A stretch of DNA of 64,000 nt, taken from positions 62,001-126,000 of the forward strand of contig NZ_JAKKUV010000001.1 in NCBI RefSeq assembly GCF_021864465.1. The letters are read 5' to 3'. Below the pieces are notes generated by a model. The model saw only the letters and a program-made list of their open reading frames with translations, searched no databases and was not told the origin of the DNA. The position numbers and the translations under genes were made by a program. Shown one piece after another: positions 36,408 through 48,070 of the stretch. The DNA comes from Hyphobacterium sp. SN044 (GTDB lineage Bacteria; Pseudomonadota; Alphaproteobacteria; Caulobacterales; Maricaulaceae). Numbering within the stretch: the stretch's first letter is position 1; each line of letters starts with the position of its first letter.

Positions 36408-37400
36408 TCAGCGGTTGACCGCGGCCATGCCCATTTCGTTATAGCGCGCGCCCTGGACCTTGTCGGCGAGCGGTTCGAGCCGCTTCAGATGGCCTTCGCT
36501 CAGCGTCACCGCCGCGGCATCCAGATTGGATTCGAGATTTTTGAGCTTCGTGGTGCCCGGGATGGTGACGATATCCTCTCCGCGAGACAGCACCCAGGCG
36601 AGCGCGACCTGGCCCGGCGTGGCGCCGATCTCGTCGGCAATCGCCTTGACCTCGTCGACCAGGGCGAGATTGGCTTCATAGGCACCCTCGGCCCAGCGCG
36701 GCTGCATGTCGCCGGATCGGAATTCGCCTTGTCCGCCCGGCTTGTGATCCTTCGAGAAACTGCCGGTCAGCATGCCGCGGCCGAGCGGCGAATAGGCGAC
36801 CAGCGTTGCGCCGGCGGCCCGCAGCTGGTCGAACAGCACGGTTTCCACGTCGCGGGTGAAGATCGAGTACTCGCTTTGCACCGCGGCGACGGGATGAGTG
36901 GCGTTGGCTTTCGCGAAGGTGTCGCCATTGACCTCGGACAGGCCGATGGCGAGGACCTTGCCTTCCTTCACCAGCTCGCCCATCGCACCGACGGTTTCCT
37001 CCACCGGCGTGTTCGGGTCGAGGCGGTGCAGATAGTAAAGGTCGATATGATCGGTGCGCAGATAGCGCAGCGAATTCTCGACCGCGCGGCGCATGTTCGC
37101 GGGCGAGCCGTCGATGGTCTGACCGACGCGCTTGCCGTTCTCGTCGAAGGTGAATTTCGGACCGAACTTCGTGGCAATACGGATCCGGTCGCGCAGGCCT
37201 TCCAGAGCCTCGCCCAGCAATTCCTCGTTCCGGCCGTAAAGCTCGGCTGTGTCGAAATGGTCGACGCCGAGATCGACCGCCTGCCGCAAGAGGCGGACAG
37301 CCTCGGCATGGTCGGTGGGCGGGCCGTAGAAGGCGGACAGGCCCATGCAGCCCAGGCCGATGGGGTTGACCTCGAACGGGCCGATCTTGCGCTTGTTCAT
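36408..37400 (-). CDS. Aldo/keto reductase
   Basis: An NADPH-dependent carbonyl reductase of the AKR superfamily, 330 aa, in a cytosolic (beta/alpha)8 barrel. The catalytic tetrad is visible: Asp50 and Tyr55 in HFDTAELYG, Lys78 in IATKFG, His125 in YYLHRLD. The C-terminal PGTTKLKNLESNL is the family signature near residue 280. It resembles the YakC/YhdN group with broad substrates. The ribosome site is buried in a hairpin just upstream (37407-37449), so expression may be controlled there. Confidence 0.92.
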   Translation of the reverse strand: MNKRKIGPFEVNPIGLGCMGLSAFYGPPTDHAEAVRLLRQAVDLGVDHFDTAELYGRNEELLGEALEGLRDRIRIATKFGPKFTFDENGKRVGQTIDGSPANMRRAVENSLRYLRTDHIDLYYLHRLDPNTPVEETVGAMGELVKEGKVLAIGLSEVNGDTFAKANATHPVAAVQSEYSIFTRDVETVLFDQLRAAGATLVAYSPLGRGMLTGSFSKDHKPGGQGEFRSGDMQPRWAEGAYEANLALVDEVKAIADEIGATPGQVALAWVLSRGEDIVTIPGTTKLKNLESNLDAAAVTLSEGHLKRLEPLADKVQGARYNEMGMAAVNR

Positions 37401-37406
37401 GAAAAA

Positions 37407-37449
37407 CCTCCGGGGTTCGGCGGAAAGTCTAGACCGCGAACCCCGGAGG
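37407..37449 (-). terminator. Terminator hairpin covering the next gene's RBS
   Basis: A perfect 13-bp stem (CCTCCGGGGTTCG / CGAACCCCGGAGG, loop 17 bases). On the minus strand it ends in TTTTT, right after the DUF547 gene, as a terminator should. Its 3' arm is GGAGG, the only ribosome site before the reductase ATG at 37400. So the same structure stops upstream transcription and hides translation initiation of the next gene. Confidence 0.7.
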
Positions 37450-37474
37450 TAAACCCGTCAGCTTTGAATGGGCC

Positions 37475-38629
37475 TCAACGCTGGGATTCGTCTTCTTCCG
37501 TGTCCGGATCGTCCGTAGGGATGTCACGGACATAGACCCGGCCGTAGGTGCCGTTCCGGATCAGCTCCAGGCGGCGGACCTGCACTTCGGTCATCAGTTC
37601 CACGGCATGCTGGGGAAGCGTGCCGCACATGCTCGGCCCGCGAACCCCGTTGCCCGAATAGGACTGGATCGTCAGGTCACCCGCGCCGCCCGTGCACCGG
37701 CTCGACCCGTTGATGAGGTCGGCGATCTCCCAGGCCTCGACATCGGCATCGACCCGGCCGCCACGGCGGACCTGATCGTAAGCGGAATCGACGGCAAGCG
37801 TCGTCAGGTGTTCGCGCAGGTCGCGCTCCCAATCAGGGAAGAAGTACGGCTGGGCATCTTCGTAGATGACCGAGACTTCGAGCTCGTGCTGCGCCGTGCC
37901 GACCCCGCGAAGCGAGTTGACGAACTCGGCGCCGTTGTTGCGCAGCGACGTCCAGACGTTCTCGCCGGTATAGGCGTGGCGGAGAATGTTCGGCCCGCCA
38001 ATCGCGCCGTTGAAGAAGCCGTACATCACCAGCGGGTCATTCCACTGGGAAAACACGATCCGCAGGCGAATGTCATTGAGGCTCAGCGGCACACCCGCCA
38101 CGGTCAGGATCGGCGCGTCGTAGACTGACTGGCCGTTGATCCGGAAATTGTTCAGGCGCGTCACCGGGTAGTTGATCGCGATCTGCTCGATCACCGCCAC
38201 ATTGTGGAGATTGATCCAGTAGGCCAGTTGCTCGTCCGATGACAGGCGCGAGAAGTCGATCCGGTCCGGCAGGGTTTCGAGGTCGCGGCGATATTCCGAG
38301 ATCGCGTCCCGGTATTCATCCGACATCGTGTGATAGACGACGCGATTGCCTTCGAAGCGGAACCGGCTGGTATTGCCCGTATTGATCCGCGTTCCCGTCA
38401 GGATCGGGCGTCCGGCCGGCGGATCGCGGTCCGAAAGACCCACGTCGAGTACGATATCGCGCAGCAGGCCGGTCCAGACTTCGTAATCGACTTCGGGACC
38501 GTTCGCCTGATTGGAACGGGCAAACGGGGCGAATTCAGGAGCCAGACCGTTCTGGGCCATGGCTGCCGGAGCGGAGAGGCACAGCGCCAGCGCGGTGGCA
38601 GCGGCGCGGAAGGGGAATTTCGTGATCAT
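37475..38629 (-). CDS. DUF547 domain exported protein
   Basis: 384 aa. The signal peptide ends APAAMAQ (about residue 25). The DUF547 domain (about residues 60-260) has the landmark WINLHNVAVIEQIAINYP and GPNILRHAYTG. It is thiol-protease-like in predicted fold, but no catalytic role is proven. The C-terminal part carries two Cys (SRCTGG and PSMCGT) and an acidic end. ATG 38629 starts the signal peptide. It is transcribed before the aldo-keto reductase but separated from it by the terminator. Confidence 0.88.
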   Translation of the reverse strand: MITKFPFRAAATALALCLSAPAAMAQNGLAPEFAPFARSNQANGPEVDYEVWTGLLRDIVLDVGLSDRDPPAGRPILTGTRINTGNTSRFRFEGNRVVYHTMSDEYRDAISEYRRDLETLPDRIDFSRLSSDEQLAYWINLHNVAVIEQIAINYPVTRLNNFRINGQSVYDAPILTVAGVPLSLNDIRLRIVFSQWNDPLVMYGFFNGAIGGPNILRHAYTGENVWTSLRNNGAEFVNSLRGVGTAQHELEVSVIYEDAQPYFFPDWERDLREHLTTLAVDSAYDQVRRGGRVDADVEAWEIADLINGSSRCTGGAGDLTIQSYSGNGVRGPSMCGTLPQHAVELMTEVQVRRLELIRNGTYGRVYVRDIPTDDPDTEEDESQR

Positions 38630-38708
38630 TCTTGAACGTCCCTTACTCAATCGACATAACCGGATTCTATGTTTGCAACCGCGCAACTTCTCGCACGCTT
38701 ACGGCCCA

Positions 38709-38724
38709 CTTAATTGAAATTAAG
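38709..38724. promoter_or_regulatory. Palindrome CTTAATT-GA-AATTAAG
   Basis: A perfect 7-2-7 palindrome 80 bp before the DUF547 start. It contains TTAA-N6-TTAA, one base short of the CtrA spacing, so it is probably not a CtrA box. Some other dimer may bind it. Confidence 0.35.
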
Positions 38725-38766
38725 CCGGCGGTCGATGGGGATAACTAGGACGCGAGTCCCGCCAGT

Positions 38767-39756
<990 letters not shown>

Positions 39757-40692
39757 TTAGGCCGCAGCCCCTTGCGGCTCAAGGCCGAGCCTCAACACCA
39801 CCTCGCGCGCGGCCTGCGCCGTCGCGTCGAGCGGGGGATAGGTCCAGGATTCGACCGGGCCGAGCAGGGGTCGTAGCGCCCCGTGGGCTTCCAGCGCGCC
39901 ATAGAGCCGGGAGAACTTTCCGGGGTCACCATCGAGTGGCAGGGAATAGACTGGCCTTCCGGTCGAGGCGGCCTCGACCAGCATGTTGGTGGAATCTTCC
40001 GTGACGCAGATCAGGTCCGCCGCGGCGAGGAAGGCGAAATACGGATTCTCGCCCATGCCATCGAACAGCCAGACACGCTTGTCGCCGTCGAACCGCGCCT
40101 TCAGCGCTTTGGTCAGCGCCTCCGGCGTGCGCCGCGAGACCGACAGCATCAGGGAATAGCCTGCGTCGAGCAGATCGCCGATCCGCGCTTCCAGATTGGC
40201 GGAAACTTCGGGTGTCACCTTGAAGCGCTTGTTCGGCCCGCCGATCAGGACTGCCGCGCGCGGCGCGGGCAGGGCTGCCAACTCCTTCGCGAACGCGGCC
40301 TTGCCCTCGGCGAGCCGGTCCGGGCTCACCCGGTGCGGCGAGCCGATCATCGAGATCGCGTTCGCCTTGCGCACCCGGTCATGTCCCGGCGCGACGATCA
40401 GGTCGAAACGGTCATAGTGGTTGCGCGGGTCCTGGACGTAGACGAAGCGAGCGGCGGGAAAGATCTTGCGATGCCGCCGCGCCAGCTTCAGCGCCGGCCG
40501 GCCGCAGCCGATCCAGACATCGGGCGTATCCAGCTCGGGCAGTGTAACGAAACCGTCGTCGCGGATGGTGACGCGCGCAACGACAGCGTTGCCGAGTTGC
40601 CGCGCGACAGCTTCGGCCAGGCCGACGGCCTGGTTCTCGACGCCGCGGCGGGTGTCTGCGACCGCCCAGATGACCTTCGGAGTCGTGCCCAT
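39757..40692 (-). CDS. ELM1/GtrOC1 family protein (DUF1022)
   Basis: 311 aa of the mitochondrial-fission ELM1 family, named after a plant protein; bacterial members look like inactive or unusual glycosyltransferases. Motifs are WAVADTRRGVENQA (near residue 9), FVYVQDPRNHYDRFDLIVAPGHD (near 84), VLIGGPNKRF and CVTEDSTNMLVEAASTGRPVY. It probably acts at the envelope or on sugars. It starts 48 bp upstream of trxB on the same strand, and divergent blaI lies on its other side. Confidence 0.85.
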   Translation of the reverse strand: MGTTPKVIWAVADTRRGVENQAVGLAEAVARQLGNAVVARVTIRDDGFVTLPELDTPDVWIGCGRPALKLARRHRKIFPAARFVYVQDPRNHYDRFDLIVAPGHDRVRKANAISMIGSPHRVSPDRLAEGKAAFAKELAALPAPRAAVLIGGPNKRFKVTPEVSANLEARIGDLLDAGYSLMLSVSRRTPEALTKALKARFDGDKRVWLFDGMGENPYFAFLAAADLICVTEDSTNMLVEAASTGRPVYSLPLDGDPGKFSRLYGALEAHGALRPLLGPVESWTYPPLDATAQAAREVVLRLGLEPQGAAA

Positions 40693-40739
40693 ACACCCGT
40701 TTAGCAGGCTTCCTGGGCGGGGCGTCAATCACATGCTGC

Positions 40740-40771
40740 TTGACACGAACCGCATACATGCGACAAATGTC
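40740..40771 (+). promoter_or_regulatory. blaI promoter and BlaI-type operator
   Basis: TTGACA (40740-40745) is a perfect -35; 17 bases on is a weak -10, ACAAAT (40763-40768). Over the -10 lies GACA-AA-TGTC (40762-40771), which fits the BlaI/CopY box KACANNTGT. This points to autorepression of blaI and its partner gene. Confidence 0.55.
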
Positions 40772-40792
40772 ACATCATACCTGTGGTGTGTC

Positions 40793-41167
40793 GTGGAAAA
40801 ACCCAGCCCCTCCGAGATGTCGGTTCTGAAAGCCCTGTGGTCGCAATCGCCGCTGGGCGCGCGCGAGATCCATGATCGAGCGGGCAGCGGTCAGAACTGG
40901 TCCTATTCCACAACGCGCACGCTGATCGCGCGCATGGTCGAGAAGGGCCTGATCGGGCGCGGCGACGCGCACGGCCTCGCTGTCTTCGCGCCGAAAGCCA
41001 CCAAGGCGCAGGTTCTGAGCGCGATGATCCGCAGCTTTTCCGCGCAGGTCTTTGACCTCGACGAACCGCTGCCGGCCTCGGCCTTCGCGTCGAGCCCGCT
41101 GCTCGATCCCGCCGATATCGCCGAGCTTGAAAAACTCCTCGCCGAAAAGCCGGAGGACGAGGCATGA
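40793..41167 (+). CDS. blaI: BlaI/MecI/CopY family repressor
   Basis: 124 aa from GTG 40793. A winged helix with the family start VEKPSPSEMSVLKALW and WSYSTTRTLIARMVEKGLIGRG, then a short dimerisation helix ending PEDEA. In staphylococci BlaI is cut after BlaR1 senses a beta-lactam. Here it is coupled by ATGA to an M56 metalloprotease. An upstream ATG at 40733 lies before the promoter and operator, so it was rejected. The protein probably represses its own operon. Confidence 0.88.
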   Translation: MEKPSPSEMSVLKALWSQSPLGAREIHDRAGSGQNWSYSTTRTLIARMVEKGLIGRGDAHGLAVFAPKATKAQVLSAMIRSFSAQVFDLDEPLPASAFASSPLLDPADIAELEKLLAEKPEDEA

Positions 41168-42549
41168 GCGTGATCGGGATCAGTCTCGCGGCGGCCGCCA
41201 GCCTCGCCATCGCCGCGCTCGTCTGGGTCTTCGGCCGGGGACGGGAACGCGGTGAAGCGTACTGGCTGACGGGATACGCGCTCGCCGCTCTTTCCCTCAT
41301 TGTCGCCGCCGTGTCCCCCTGGTTGAACGCGGCGCTCCCGTCGCTGGCCGAACCGCTTGAGCCGGTGACGGCTCTGATCGCGCCGCAGCCCGCCAGCGGT
41401 GCGGAACCAGCCGCGCTGGCGATCACGCCCGGCCTGCGCTGGGACCTGATACTGCTGGCGCTCTGGGGTGCGGGGGCGGCCCTGCGCGGGGTCGTCGAAC
41501 TCCGCCGATCGCTTTTGCTCCATCTGCGACTGAAGAAAACGCAACCGGCGGACAGTGAAACGCGCGCGCGGGTCACCCGGGTCGCCCGATCCATGGCGGT
41601 CAGCGCGGTGATCGACGTGCGGATCGATGCGGTGCCGTCGCCCTTCGTCTGCGGCCTGTTGCGACCGATCCTGGTTCTGCCGCGCGACAACGGGACCGAC
41701 GATCTCGTTCTCGCCCATGAACTGGCGCACATACGCCGCCGCGACAGCCGAACCCTGCTCGCCATGCGCCTCGCCGGGCTGGCGCTCTGGTTCAATCCCT
41801 TCGTCTTTCTCATCGAGCGCGAACGCCGCTTGGCGGTGGAGATCGCCTGCGACCGCGCTGCGCTCGAAACCCTCGGTAACGGCAGGGCACGATCCTACGC
41901 CCGTTCCCTGCTCCAGGCTGCCTGCGCGAATTCGGGGCCGCAGGCCGCACTCGGTTTTGGCGTGGAACCCAGGAAGGCACTCGAAATGCGTATACGTTCC
42001 ATTCTCTCTCCTGCCCCGAAAACCCGCTCTGCGGGCGGCATGGTCGCGCTCGCCGCGCTCGCCGTGATGGCGCTTCCGGTCGCCGGACTTCAGGTCGCGG
42101 AAGCCTCCGGCATGGCCGCCGATCCGGACTTCACCGCGCCGGTCGTCCAGGGCCGTACCACGTCCCGCTTCGGCCCGGCCGCGCCCGGCCCCGATGGCCC
42201 GCGCAATCACACGGGCCACGACATCGCCGCGCCTGCCGGCACGCCGGTCATCGCGCCGGCAGGCGGCCGCGTCACTTATGCCGGCAGCGGCTATAACGGT
42301 CAGGCAGGGTGGGGCAATGTGGTCGAGATCGACCACGGCAGCGGCTGGACCACCGTCTACGCCCAGCTTCAGGACTATGCCGTCGCCCCGGGCGACGCGG
42401 TCCTCGCCGGTCAGGTGATCGCCCGCGTCGGGTCTTCGGGCGTGTCGACCGGTCCGCACCTGCATGTCGAAGTGCACCGCGACGGCGAGCGCCTCGATCC
42501 CGCCGACCATCTGCCGGGCCTTGCCTCGGCCACGCCATCGGACGGCTGA
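41164..42549 (+). CDS. M56-M23 fusion metalloprotease (BlaR1-like)
   Basis: 461 aa. Several N-terminal helices (about 5-24, 35-56, 92-112) frame a BlaR1/MecR1-type M56 protease with HELAH at 185-189 and third ligand EIACD near 227-230. After another helix (290-312) comes a periplasmic M23 peptidase: H349-x3-D353 and HLH at 432-434, the zinc and catalytic set of LytM. Classic BlaR1 ends in a penicillin-binding sensor; here a peptidoglycan endopeptidase domain takes that place. It overlaps blaI by ATGA. It could sense wall fragments or damage and cut BlaI inside. Confidence 0.85.
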   Translation: MSVIGISLAAAASLAIAALVWVFGRGRERGEAYWLTGYALAALSLIVAAVSPWLNAALPSLAEPLEPVTALIAPQPASGAEPAALAITPGLRWDLILLALWGAGAALRGVVELRRSLLLHLRLKKTQPADSETRARVTRVARSMAVSAVIDVRIDAVPSPFVCGLLRPILVLPRDNGTDDLVLAHELAHIRRRDSRTLLAMRLAGLALWFNPFVFLIERERRLAVEIACDRAALETLGNGRARSYARSLLQAACANSGPQAALGFGVEPRKALEMRIRSILSPAPKTRSAGGMVALAALAVMALPVAGLQVAEASGMAADPDFTAPVVQGRTTSRFGPAAPGPDGPRNHTGHDIAAPAGTPVIAPAGGRVTYAGSGYNGQAGWGNVVEIDHGSGWTTVYAQLQDYAVAPGDAVLAGQVIARVGSSGVSTGPHLHVEVHRDGERLDPADHLPGLASATPSDG

Positions 42550-42572
42550 CCCCGAACCGCCGCCGGTAACAG

Positions 42573-42603
42573 AAACGCCGGGACGAGGACCGTCCCGGCG
42601 TTT
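42573..42603 (+). terminator. Intrinsic terminator after the M56-M23 gene
   Basis: A 13-bp perfect stem AAACGCCGGGACG / CGTCCCGGCGTTT, loop AGGAC, then TTTCGATTT. It also separates the operon from convergent greA. Confidence 0.85.
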
Positions 42604-42629
42604 CGATTTCAGTCAAATGGTCCGGATCG

Positions 42630-43103
42630 TCAGATCCATTCCACCTTCAGGATTTCGTACGATTTGAGGCCGCCCGGGGCGTTCACCTCGATCACGTCGC
42701 CGACTTCCTTGTTGATCATGGCGCGCGCGATGGGGGAGGTGATCGAGATCTTGCCCGAGCGCACATCCGCCTCGTCTTCGCCGACGATCTTGTAGGAGGC
42801 TTCTTCCTCGGTGTCCTCGTCGACGACCGAAACGGTCGCGCCGAACTTCACCGTGTCGCCGTCCAGCTTGGACACGTCGATCACTTGGGCGCGCGCGATC
42901 TTGTCCTCAAGCTCGGCGACGCGGCCCTCGATCCAGCCCTGGCGTTCCTTCGCCGCGTGGTATTCGGCGTTCTCAGACAGATCGCCATGCTCGCGCGCTT
43001 CGGAAATCGCCTGAATCACGGCGGGCCGCTCAATCGTCTTCAAACGCTTCAATTCTTCGTCGAGGGCCCGATAGCCCTCGTCGGTCATCGGTACTTTGCT
43101 CAT
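42630..43103 (-). CDS. greA: Transcription elongation factor GreA
   Basis: Rescues backtracked RNA polymerase by stimulating transcript cleavage. 157 aa: an N-terminal coiled coil starting [22 protein letters not shown], with the tip [19 protein letters not shown], and a C-terminal FKBP-like domain ending [10 protein letters not shown]. It lies 35 bp after carB on the same strand and may be partly co-transcribed. ATG 43103 begins the conserved sequence. Confidence 0.96.
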   Translation of the reverse strand: MSKVPMTDEGYRALDEELKRLKTIERPAVIQAISEAREHGDLSENAEYHAAKERQGWIEGRVAELEDKIARAQVIDVSKLDGDTVKFGATVSVVDEDTEEEASYKIVGEDEADVRSGKISITSPIARAMINKEVGDVIEVNAPGGLKSYEILKVEWI

Positions 43104-43138
43104 GTTCGGTAATCTCGCTCGGAAATGGGGAGCTATTC

Positions 43139-46405
<3,267 letters not shown>

Positions 46406-46538
46406 GGTTCTTCCCGTCTCGTCTCGCGCGCGAACACCCGGCCCGGCTCCACTTTATCGCGCGGGTCCGGCGGGGTGTCGATTGAACTGTCGTGCTAGGC
46501 GCCCGTACTAACCGTGAATCGCCGCCTTGGCGAGGGGT
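46406..46538. promoter_or_regulatory. Leader of carB
   Basis: 133 bp between the solute-binding protein stop and carB. It may hold a separate carB promoter. A small GGGGCG-TTTAAA-CCCC stem at about 46533-46549 overlaps the stop of the upstream gene. No T-run follows, so read-through into carB is likely. Confidence 0.4.
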
Positions 46539-48035
46539 TTAAACGCCCCTTATTTCAGCCCCGCCCCACAGCATGGGCTGGATCGTCTCGGGCAGGCCCT
46601 CGACCCGGTCGGAGATGAGCCAGAAGGCCCGCTCGTGGAACAGCGGAACGACGACATTTTGGCCGAGAATGATCGTCTCGGCCGCGCGATAGAGTGCATC
46701 GCGTTCCGTGTCGTCCACCGCCGCGCGCGCTTGAGCGATCAGGGCCGTGAACTCCGCAGAGGCCGGGTTCTCGCCCGCATACCAGTTCATGTTGTCGGCG
46801 AACTGGCCCGGTGCGAACGGTTCCAGCATGAAGTTGGGCTCGCCTTTCAGACCCCGGTCGAAATGCGCCAGCGCCAGATCGTAATCACCTGCATCGACGG
46901 CCTGGTAGAGATCGGTCGCAGGGGTCGCGAGGATGTCGACCTCCAGGCCCGAACGGCGCAGATCGTCGGCGACTACCACGGCAATCCGCTCGCGTTCACC
47001 GCTCAGGCAACGGAGAAGGAGGGGCCGGTGCTCTTGCGGCATCGCGACCACGGTCAGCGTTGTGAACACGTCCGACCCTGGAATGATCGATTCCGTCGGT
47101 GTGGCCACGCCGGGCAGGAGATTGTCGGCGATGAAGGCGCGGTCGATGGCCTCGGCGCACCGCTGCCGCGTGACAGCGTCCACCCGGGCCATATTGCATT
47201 TGAAGTAGGTGAATTTCGGCGCAGCATAGCCGTGCAGCCGGTCACCGATCTGCTCGCGCAAGAGGGCGATCTGGTTCGCCATCGGATTGTCGGCGAGGTC
47301 ATAGTCCCCCGCGCGGAACAGGCGCTGGCGCGTCGCCGCGTCTTCCACCGCCTCGATATGCACATTCTCGATCCGCGCCGGATTGCGCGCCAGCGGATTG
47401 CGCCGCAGCTGCAGCGACAGGGCGCCGGCTCCGGACACCACAAACGGCCCGCAGCCGACGAAGTTTTCCGGCCGTGTCCAGCCTGAGCCGTGCGCCTCGA
47501 TGGCGTGGCGCGGGAAGGGATAGAATTCGCGCATCAACAGCGGGAAGAAGCTGATCGGCGCAGTCATCTCGAACTCGATCGTCAACGGATCGAGCGCGCG
47601 CACGCCCATGGCCTCGGGCGGGGCTTCCTGGCGCAGGACTTCCGGCGCGTTGAGGACGGAGTAGAAATCGCCGATCTGCGCGAAGGTGGAGGCCGGATCG
47701 ACGATCCGACGGGCCGACCAGACAATGTCCTCGGCGTCGAGCGGTGTCCCGTCGGACCATTGAAGGCTTTCGAAAAGCCGGAACGTCCAGCGCGTGGCGT
47801 TATCATTGGCAAACCAGTGCGCTGCCAGCCCGGGTGCGACACCGCCGTTCGGGCCGTAATCGGTCAGCGGGCCATGGATCTGCTTGTAGACGAGGGCGGC
47901 CGTGGCGAACTGGCCGATCGCCGGGTCGAGCGAGTCCGGCATGCCGCCGATCGCGACGCGAAGGAGGTCACCTTCCGCCGCCGCCTGCCGCTGACCACAG
48001 GCGGACAAGCCGGCGAGCGACAGCCCGCCGAGCAT
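46539..48035 (-). CDS. ABC transporter substrate-binding lipoprotein (SBP_bac_5)
   Basis: 498 aa of the peptide/opine/nickel-binding (SBP_bac_5) family. A lipobox LSAC sits at residues 10-13. Family landmarks are SLDPAIGQFATAALVYKQI, WTFRLFESLQWSDGTPLDAEDIVWSARRI (about 82-110) and GCGPFVV. From the annotated ATG the signal is too short. If translation starts at CTG 48074, overlapping the previous stop (CTGA), an added N-terminus LSPPRFPVDRRAL supplies a twin-arginine-like signal. No permease genes are nearby, so it needs a transporter elsewhere. It lies inside the car operon. Confidence 0.82.
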   Translation of the reverse strand: MLGGLSLAGLSACGQRQAAAEGDLLRVAIGGMPDSLDPAIGQFATAALVYKQIHGPLTDYGPNGGVAPGLAAHWFANDNATRWTFRLFESLQWSDGTPLDAEDIVWSARRIVDPASTFAQIGDFYSVLNAPEVLRQEAPPEAMGVRALDPLTIEFEMTAPISFFPLLMREFYPFPRHAIEAHGSGWTRPENFVGCGPFVVSGAGALSLQLRRNPLARNPARIENVHIEAVEDAATRQRLFRAGDYDLADNPMANQIALLREQIGDRLHGYAAPKFTYFKCNMARVDAVTRQRCAEAIDRAFIADNLLPGVATPTESIIPGSDVFTTLTVVAMPQEHRPLLLRCLSGERERIAVVVADDLRRSGLEVDILATPATDLYQAVDAGDYDLALAHFDRGLKGEPNFMLEPFAPGQFADNMNWYAGENPASAEFTALIAQARAAVDDTERDALYRAAETIILGQNVVVPLFHERAFWLISDRVEGLPETIQPMLWGGAEIRGV

Positions 48036-48070
48036 CAGGGCGCGGCGATCGACCGGAAACCGGGGAGGGC

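Noticed and set aside
38709-38724. CtrA box
   Set aside because: Spacing between TTAA halves is 6, not 7.
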